Shown here piece by piece: positions 59,112-64,000 of a stretch of 64,000 bases of DNA. The notes under the pieces are model-generated. The model did not search any database and had not been told where the DNA came from. It saw only the letters and a program-made list of their open reading frames with translations. The stretch is from Marasmius tenuissimus. Taxonomy: Eukaryota; Basidiomycota; Agaricomycetes; Agaricales; Marasmiaceae. A program made the position numbers and the translations under genes. Location of the stretch: the NCBI GenBank assembly GCA_029532415.1, contig JAQOTA010000020.1, positions 1,302,001-1,366,000 of the forward strand, given 5' to 3'. Positions within the stretch are counted from its first letter, which is position 1. Each line of letters begins with the position of its first letter.

Positions 59112-61804
59112 GTTGTCGAGGTTGGAAGCTGTATGGAGAGTTCTGAAGCTGGATGAGGGAAGTGGGCGGGCTGCTTCGATGATCTACTCGAACCAACCAG
59201 CAGCCTTTTGTACTCATGAATCATCCGGAAAGGTAAATGACCTGAGTAGAGGCCCGCAAATCCGAGATGGCGCGCAGGTGTCTAGACTTGAGGAACACGG
59301 AGAAAACTCAATCTCTTGTTGGACGGGAGATGTTTACGCTAGAGGATCGGAGCGTCAGTACAAGTTGCGACAGATCACCATATCAACTATCACTCACTGA
59401 ATGTCAATTCTTTGGTACGCAAACCGCATTGATCTTCTCCAGTAATACGCGTTCAGTTGGTAACGTTACTCATTGACCCCGATCCCGATGTACTGAGGGC
59501 AGTTCGTCGGGGTAAGTTGGCATTCTAGATTCGTTGATCAATAGCAGTCCCTCAAGCACCCATCAAGATTCCGATGCCCTTTGTGATCAACGTTCTGAGC
59601 CTCGAACGCGATAAACGTTGAGGCAGCCTTCCGCAATACCACTCTGCGCGTTTCCGGACCCTCGAAGAGCCACGATGCCTCGGAAGGTCCTTGCTATTCT
59701 CAGCTAGCATGGCATTGACATCCCTCAACGATCCATGCGGAACGAATGGCTGGAGCTAGTTCGCCTCGGGGTAGGATGACAGCGAATGTGAGTGGTGCAA
59801 ATTCCCCAAGCTTGTGGGTCGTGCGAGCTGTGAAATGCTGAACTCTTAGGCAATTCGGTGTTTTTAGTCCAACTCCAGAGTTGTAGATGAAAAACCACCA
59901 AGTCCCCCTAAAGGTCCCAACGAGACTTCAAGTTCTGAATCCTCCGGATTTGAGGTACTGAAGGCAGATACCTGTAACTACAGCGTCAGCTTTCGAATAC
60001 ATATCAAAAATTTGGAAACGCACCACTTGTAACCCCCTGCTAAGCATGTCGCTAGTATCCCTTCTCATCTTCAACAGGCCACGCATTTGGACACCGAAAA
60101 TCATGAATGAGAGTGTATTGAGCCTTGGCCAAGCGTGTCAAGAAGCTGGATTGGTTGTCGTTGCATGCATCGTGGACGTCGCGAACAGAGTTGATGTCGT
60201 GGGAGTTAGTTTTGCCCTTCACCTGAACTTGAAAGTTGACACTCGTCCTCGTCGAGCGTCCAGTGTACGCTTTCATGGGCTCTCAACGGCTCCTCTCGCT
60301 TTCCATTTCCAGGATCAGAATTTTTGCATGAAATTTTTGTAATCTCTGTGGCTCGCAGATCCGTATCTTGTGGGGCCTCATAGGGCCTCATGTAGGGATC
60401 GACAGTCTACAAGAAACTTCGATATACAACTTTCGGAAATTAGCGTTTTCATATCCCATCGTGATATTGATTGTATGCTATAGATCATAGTCAGTGTCAA
60501 AACAACGAACCGGGGAGCTGACCAGGGTTTTTCCCCCCAGTAGCCCATACTGCTCGTACGACCTGTAGGCTGTCATGGGCCTCGGTAACGTCGACAGAAA
60601 GTGCTGTTCTTGGCATGTCTAACTGGTGGCAATGATAGCCGCCAGCAACTGGGAGTCGTTTGAATCCGTTTCTCTTTCACCATGTTCACTTTGATCTCTC
60701 TTTTTCCAGACATCTACGACAGATGGACCTACATGGTCTTACAACGACATCAGGGCGGTCCTCCATTTCAGGGGCTCAGCGGACGACTCGGGCGAAGGAT
60801 CGGGCGGACCCTTATCGCCTCGCGCTTTGGTTAGGCCAGAACAGGGCCTCGTCCATCGTACTCAACAGTTGGCAGTCTCGACGGCTGGTCTCGAAACACG
60901 CACGTCAGAGTTTGGCAAAAGTCTGTGCGTGCCTTCAATATAACTTCCGTCTAATCATTCCCCATTTCAACCTACCTAGAGTTTCGAGCTAGCAACGCGA
61001 ACGGCCAGAACCATCCAGCCCACACAAAACGCTTGACGAGTGCGCGGGAGCGTAGTCGTTGGTATTCTGGGATGAATGGTTCGGGAGGCCTTCTTTGGAT
61101 GACGACGCAAAGGCTAAAAAGCCTCAAACGTTTAATGAACCTCGGAGACGTTTTTCTCGGAAGCTTCCTCGTCCGCGTCGCGCTCATCCGCCGGCGTCGA
61201 CGCATTCAGGGACGTACAAATGACGGGGTTCACTAGTGCAAGTTTGTTCCAATTGTACCCTTTGTAGATGACAAAAGGCTGATCCCACACCACCACAGTG
61301 AAAGCCCAAAAGCCCGAAAATGGAATTCTCTACTCGAAACACCTCATACAATTTGCATATATCTCGTCTCAAGATAAAACGTTTGGAGAATCATTTTGCA
61401 GATGGTAGTTCGGTGCGTTTCTTTAGTGCTCTGGCCTCCGATGAGCAGGCGGTCCTTAATGATGCCTTGTCTAGGTCCCTTCAGGACTCTAGGCTCCCGT
61501 CTTCATATCCATCTTCGCTCATCGACCTGGCGGTGCCCTAAGTCTCTCATTTCTGTATATCGGCGGATCAAGATTGGGTTGGAGTCCTCTGCTACGTGCC
61601 TTCGCGGTGGGGCTGTCACATTGTCTGAGTCGAGCGTGTTCCAGGTCACCGTGGTCTGATTTCCACCAGTACCGGATGATGCATGGATCGGATACTGAGA
61701 GATAGCGCGAGCCACCTCGACCAACTCGGTGGGTGGGAGCTATCGGAGGTTGCTATAACTTGTGAGTGCATGGATTACGGTAATTTCAGAGACACACATT
61801 GAGC
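59112..61804. other. Intergenic, 2.7 kb
   Basis: No gene supported. Frames at 60046-60342 and 60660-60992 (plus) and 60972-61205 (minus) lack motifs and splice support. I looked for short CaaX-ending pheromone precursors because of the receptor exon downstream and found no convincing one on the plus strand; the minus strand was not scanned exhaustively. Confidence 0.4.
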
Positions 61805-62453
61805 TTAATTGCTACGAATCTTTTCGGTGTAGATGAACGTAACCAAGATCATATCAACGATACTCTCGCCCGCAGGAAATATCTCCAAGTCCGCATGCCG
61901 CTTCTCGCCAAAGATACCTCCAACGTTCTTTGCATGGAACGTCGCGACCGGGGTCTCGGATTCACCGTCAAGCACCAACTGCAACATATCAATGGGTATG
62001 CGCGTCCTGGATCTATCATACTATCACGCACGTCTGAACTCCGGAAACCGGAGATCCATTGGTATTGCTTGCCATCCTCCCATATGAACGTGAGTTTTCT
62101 GATTTCCGACATAAGTGACGCTTCTGAGTTGTGTACGACGTGTAGCAATCAAGCCCTCACCTACGAAGCCATCCCTCCCTTCGTACAAACAGTTTTTCGG
62201 TCTCGATCTCCTCACCGCCAAAGTAGAAAACCGAGTTGACAGGCTTCCAGTCGATGCGAGCAAGGTGAGCGAAACGGTCCCCTGACTGTCCATCGGCACC
62301 GTTTTCTGACCTAGGAATGTCGCCCGGTAAAATCTTGCTTATGCTCGTCTTGTTACCAGGAACTTTAATGGTGGTATTCACTTTGTAAATGACTCGTCCA
62401 TTCTCGTCGACGTAATTGGAGTTGAGGAAGTTTCCAGGTATCGAGAACTTCAT
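61805..62453 (-). CDS. DUF6593-family protein
   Basis: 177-residue protein of a basidiomycete-specific family of unknown function. Exons: 62453-62161, 62098-62032, 61978-61805. Typical elements in order: MKFSIPGNFLNSNYVDENG at the start, LARIDWKPVNSVFYFGGEEI, RKLTFIWEDGKQYQWISG, VATFHAKNVGGIFGEKRHAD, and LEIFPAGESIVDMILVTFIY near the end. The fold is presumably beta-rich, somewhat like tubby C-terminal-like proteins, but that is a family-level impression. No signal peptide. Complete and intact. Confidence 0.85.
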
Positions 62454-63910
62454 CCCCTATGATTCAGAGGGACTGGAGGAGATGGACAAATCAGTCGAGA
62501 GGGAGAGAAGATGATCATATTATACTGCAACAGCTAAGTATTGCAAGTAATCCGCAGTATTTTCAAACAGTGACTAATTCAGTCCTTACTTAGCCTGAGA
62601 ATTGGACGTACCTCAGTTCCTGTGGGCGTGACCCTCTTGCTTACTTTGCGAACAGAGCCAGTCAATGCGCAGCCAAAACTCCAACTTCGTGACTTTATAT
62701 TGCTCGGGCTCCCCCTGGTAGTGCCATCCCCGTCCTGGTCAAGCCCAGGATCATCGATCGAAGAAGTTCGGCTGGCTACTACAATTCCCAAGCTCACCCA
62801 CAAAGGATCCGAATTTGACTCTGTGTATACATACACGCCATCGAGGCTCTTGTACTCCTTTGCGAAAGCGAAGCATGTCTGCGGACATGCGGCAAGTTTG
62901 AATATCTGACGGAACCGACCGGGAACTCACTTGTCAAGGAGTTGTCAGTGTCAGCATCGGTTGCTATCCCGACTGCCTTATTTTTCCTTCGTCAAGTGAG
63001 CGCACCTTGGTCCCACTCCTCCACCGTCCACGTACTTATCTTGTTCTCCACAGAATCAGCTGAATCCTTGATCCTGAAGTCCTTGTAGTTCTCAACGGCG
63101 GCGACGGCTCAACTGCCTTGCAAGAACCTGACAGGGGGGGTTCTCGGACATGTTCGAGATTGACTGGAACTTGAGCCGTGCCATTTGATTCGAGATAGCG
63201 ACTAATATTTGCATGCCCTGTGGTAGCACTTAGACGAGCTTAGCGGGAGAACCTGTTTCAAGCAACCAAGCTGTGGTGCCTGCCAAAAAAGGAAATATGG
63301 GCGCTTAATAAGCGGAGTCATACTGTGAGCAGAACTCTCACCAGTCCAAGCTGGGTCACCCAAACTCATGGCTGACCCTGGCCATCGTGTGCGAACGGAT
63401 GGTTCGCATTACTACTACCATATCTGGACTGTCCTCTGGGGAGCTCTTGAGCCGTTCCGAAATCTAGTCAGTTATTTTCCATCTTCCATGCTCGAATTCA
63501 ACAGGATAGTGCAAGGATAACGATTGTACTGAACGCCTCAAGTCCTCGTCCAGTGCCTGTCCCCGACGGCTCTATGGTTCACCCGTTTCAAACTTCTGTC
63601 CACACCGGGGTTCTTGCTTCTTCACCCGCATTCAATCAAAGGACCCTCGAATTCATTTCATGTGGTTGCCCCTAATCGGGCATACGTTGTTCTCGACAGG
63701 CGATATGATCCTGTAGGTGACCGTTTATTGCGCTTTGACCTGACATCGATCATGCTGTTGCGTTTAAATAACCCTGCCCAAGCAACGAAACCTCACCTGG
63801 CATTCCGCACAATCCCCCCTCCCTCATAAATACGTTCATTCACTCCTCCAGGATTCTATCTCTTCGTTCTCTTTCATTACCCCCAGATTCGAGAAGACCA
63901 GCGGTCCTCG
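62454..63910. other. Intergenic, upstream of the receptor exon
   Basis: Separates the DUF6593 gene from the receptor start. The last ~130 bp are pyrimidine-rich, as in fungal promoters. Frames at 62579-62909 show no motif. No clear pheromone precursor was seen. Confidence 0.4.
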
Positions 63911-64000
63911 ATGATTTACCCTAATTATATATTCTCACTCTTTTCATTCATTGGTTTTGTTCTGGTACTTTTTTGTCTTCCGTGTCATCTTCAAGGTATG
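63911..64000 (+). CDS. STE3-like pheromone receptor, first exon only
   Basis: Exon 63911-63995 encodes 28 residues, starting MIYPNYIFSLFSFIGFVLVL and ending FCLPCHLQ, then G|GTATG (donor at 63996), where the window stops. Basidiomycete STE3-class seven-helix receptors begin with a short extracellular segment, then F.FxGFVLVLxPLPxHxQAWN, and the first intron commonly falls at the Ala codon after HLQ; the phase here (G of a GCN codon) fits. These receptors sense lipopeptide mating pheromones at the plasma membrane and define the B/PR mating-type locus, or are non-mating paralogues. Only the next exons can tell which. Confidence 0.72.
   Translation, partial: MIYPNYIFSLFSFIGFVLVLFCLPCHLQGM

Noticed and set aside
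60369..60383. Possible CaaX end (C-G-A-S-stop) as a pheromone precursor
   Set aside because: No in-frame Met at a suitable distance, residues after Cys not aliphatic, no ER or EH processing motif.
61614..61628. Possible CaaX end (C-H-I-V-stop)
   Set aside because: The frame is closed about 28 residues upstream by a stop with no Met between.
63734..63750. Possible CaaX end (C-A-L-T-stop) near the receptor exon
   Set aside because: An in-frame stop lies four codons before the Cys.
1..64000. Transposons, CRISPR arrays, origins or bacterial-type operons
   Set aside because: No terminal repeats with a transposase or reverse-transcriptase reading frame, no regular spacer array, and the intron structure is eukaryotic throughout.

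Overview
This window is nuclear DNA from a basidiomycete fungus, most likely a mushroom-forming agaricomycete. The genes carry many short introns (about 45-75 nt, GTRNGT...YAG) at about 50% GC. Several families are typical of that group: a DUF6593 protein, coiled-coil F-box proteins, a large lineage-restricted protein of unknown function, QDE-2-type Argonautes, and a STE3-type pheromone receptor exon at the right edge. I see no complete transposon, rRNA, tRNA, CRISPR array or viral gene. All gene models were spliced by hand from the sequence and checked for frame closure; paralogue comparison confirmed many junctions.

Layout. 0-9 kb: the 5' two thirds of Argonaute A (minus, running off the left edge), a SET-domain lysine methyltransferase (plus) and F-box gene D (minus). 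9.8-12.3 kb: an acidic Ser/Pro-rich protein (plus) and gene G (minus), a member of an unnamed family with a second copy, H, at 32-34 kb. 12.6-17.2 kb: gene-poor, with coding-like fragments I could not assemble. 17.2-24.3 kb: a six-cysteine small secreted protein, F-box gene E (paralogue of D) and an intracellular GH3 beta-glucosidase, all plus. 24.5-31 kb: two tandem zinc alcohol dehydrogenases and a Baeyer-Villiger monooxygenase, all minus, forming a plausible alcohol/ketone oxidation cluster. 32.3-33.8 kb: gene H. 37.3-43.6 kb: three F-box genes, the first with a frameshift in an 11-G run. 44-48 kb: a complete Argonaute B with an RGG-rich N terminus and a D-E-D-D tetrad. 48.4-53.2 kb: a GFA/CENP-V zinc protein and a 603-residue protein of unknown function. 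53.7-59.1 kb: the mitochondrial GTP/GDP carrier GGC1, a sulfotransferase-like P-loop protein and a cytochrome P450. 61.8-64 kb: a DUF6593 protein and the first exon of a STE3-like receptor, which suggests the window stops at the edge of a pheromone/receptor mating-type locus.

The main theme is duplication. Five paralogue sets lie within 64 kb: two Argonautes, F-box D/E, F-box I/J, the two ADHs, and G/H. In four of the five (all but the single-exon I/J pair) intron placement is demonstrably or apparently conserved. The least described element is the G/H family: disordered, rich in Ser/Thr-Pro sites, with shared short motifs, and with ACGCGT boxes next to TATA elements in both promoters.
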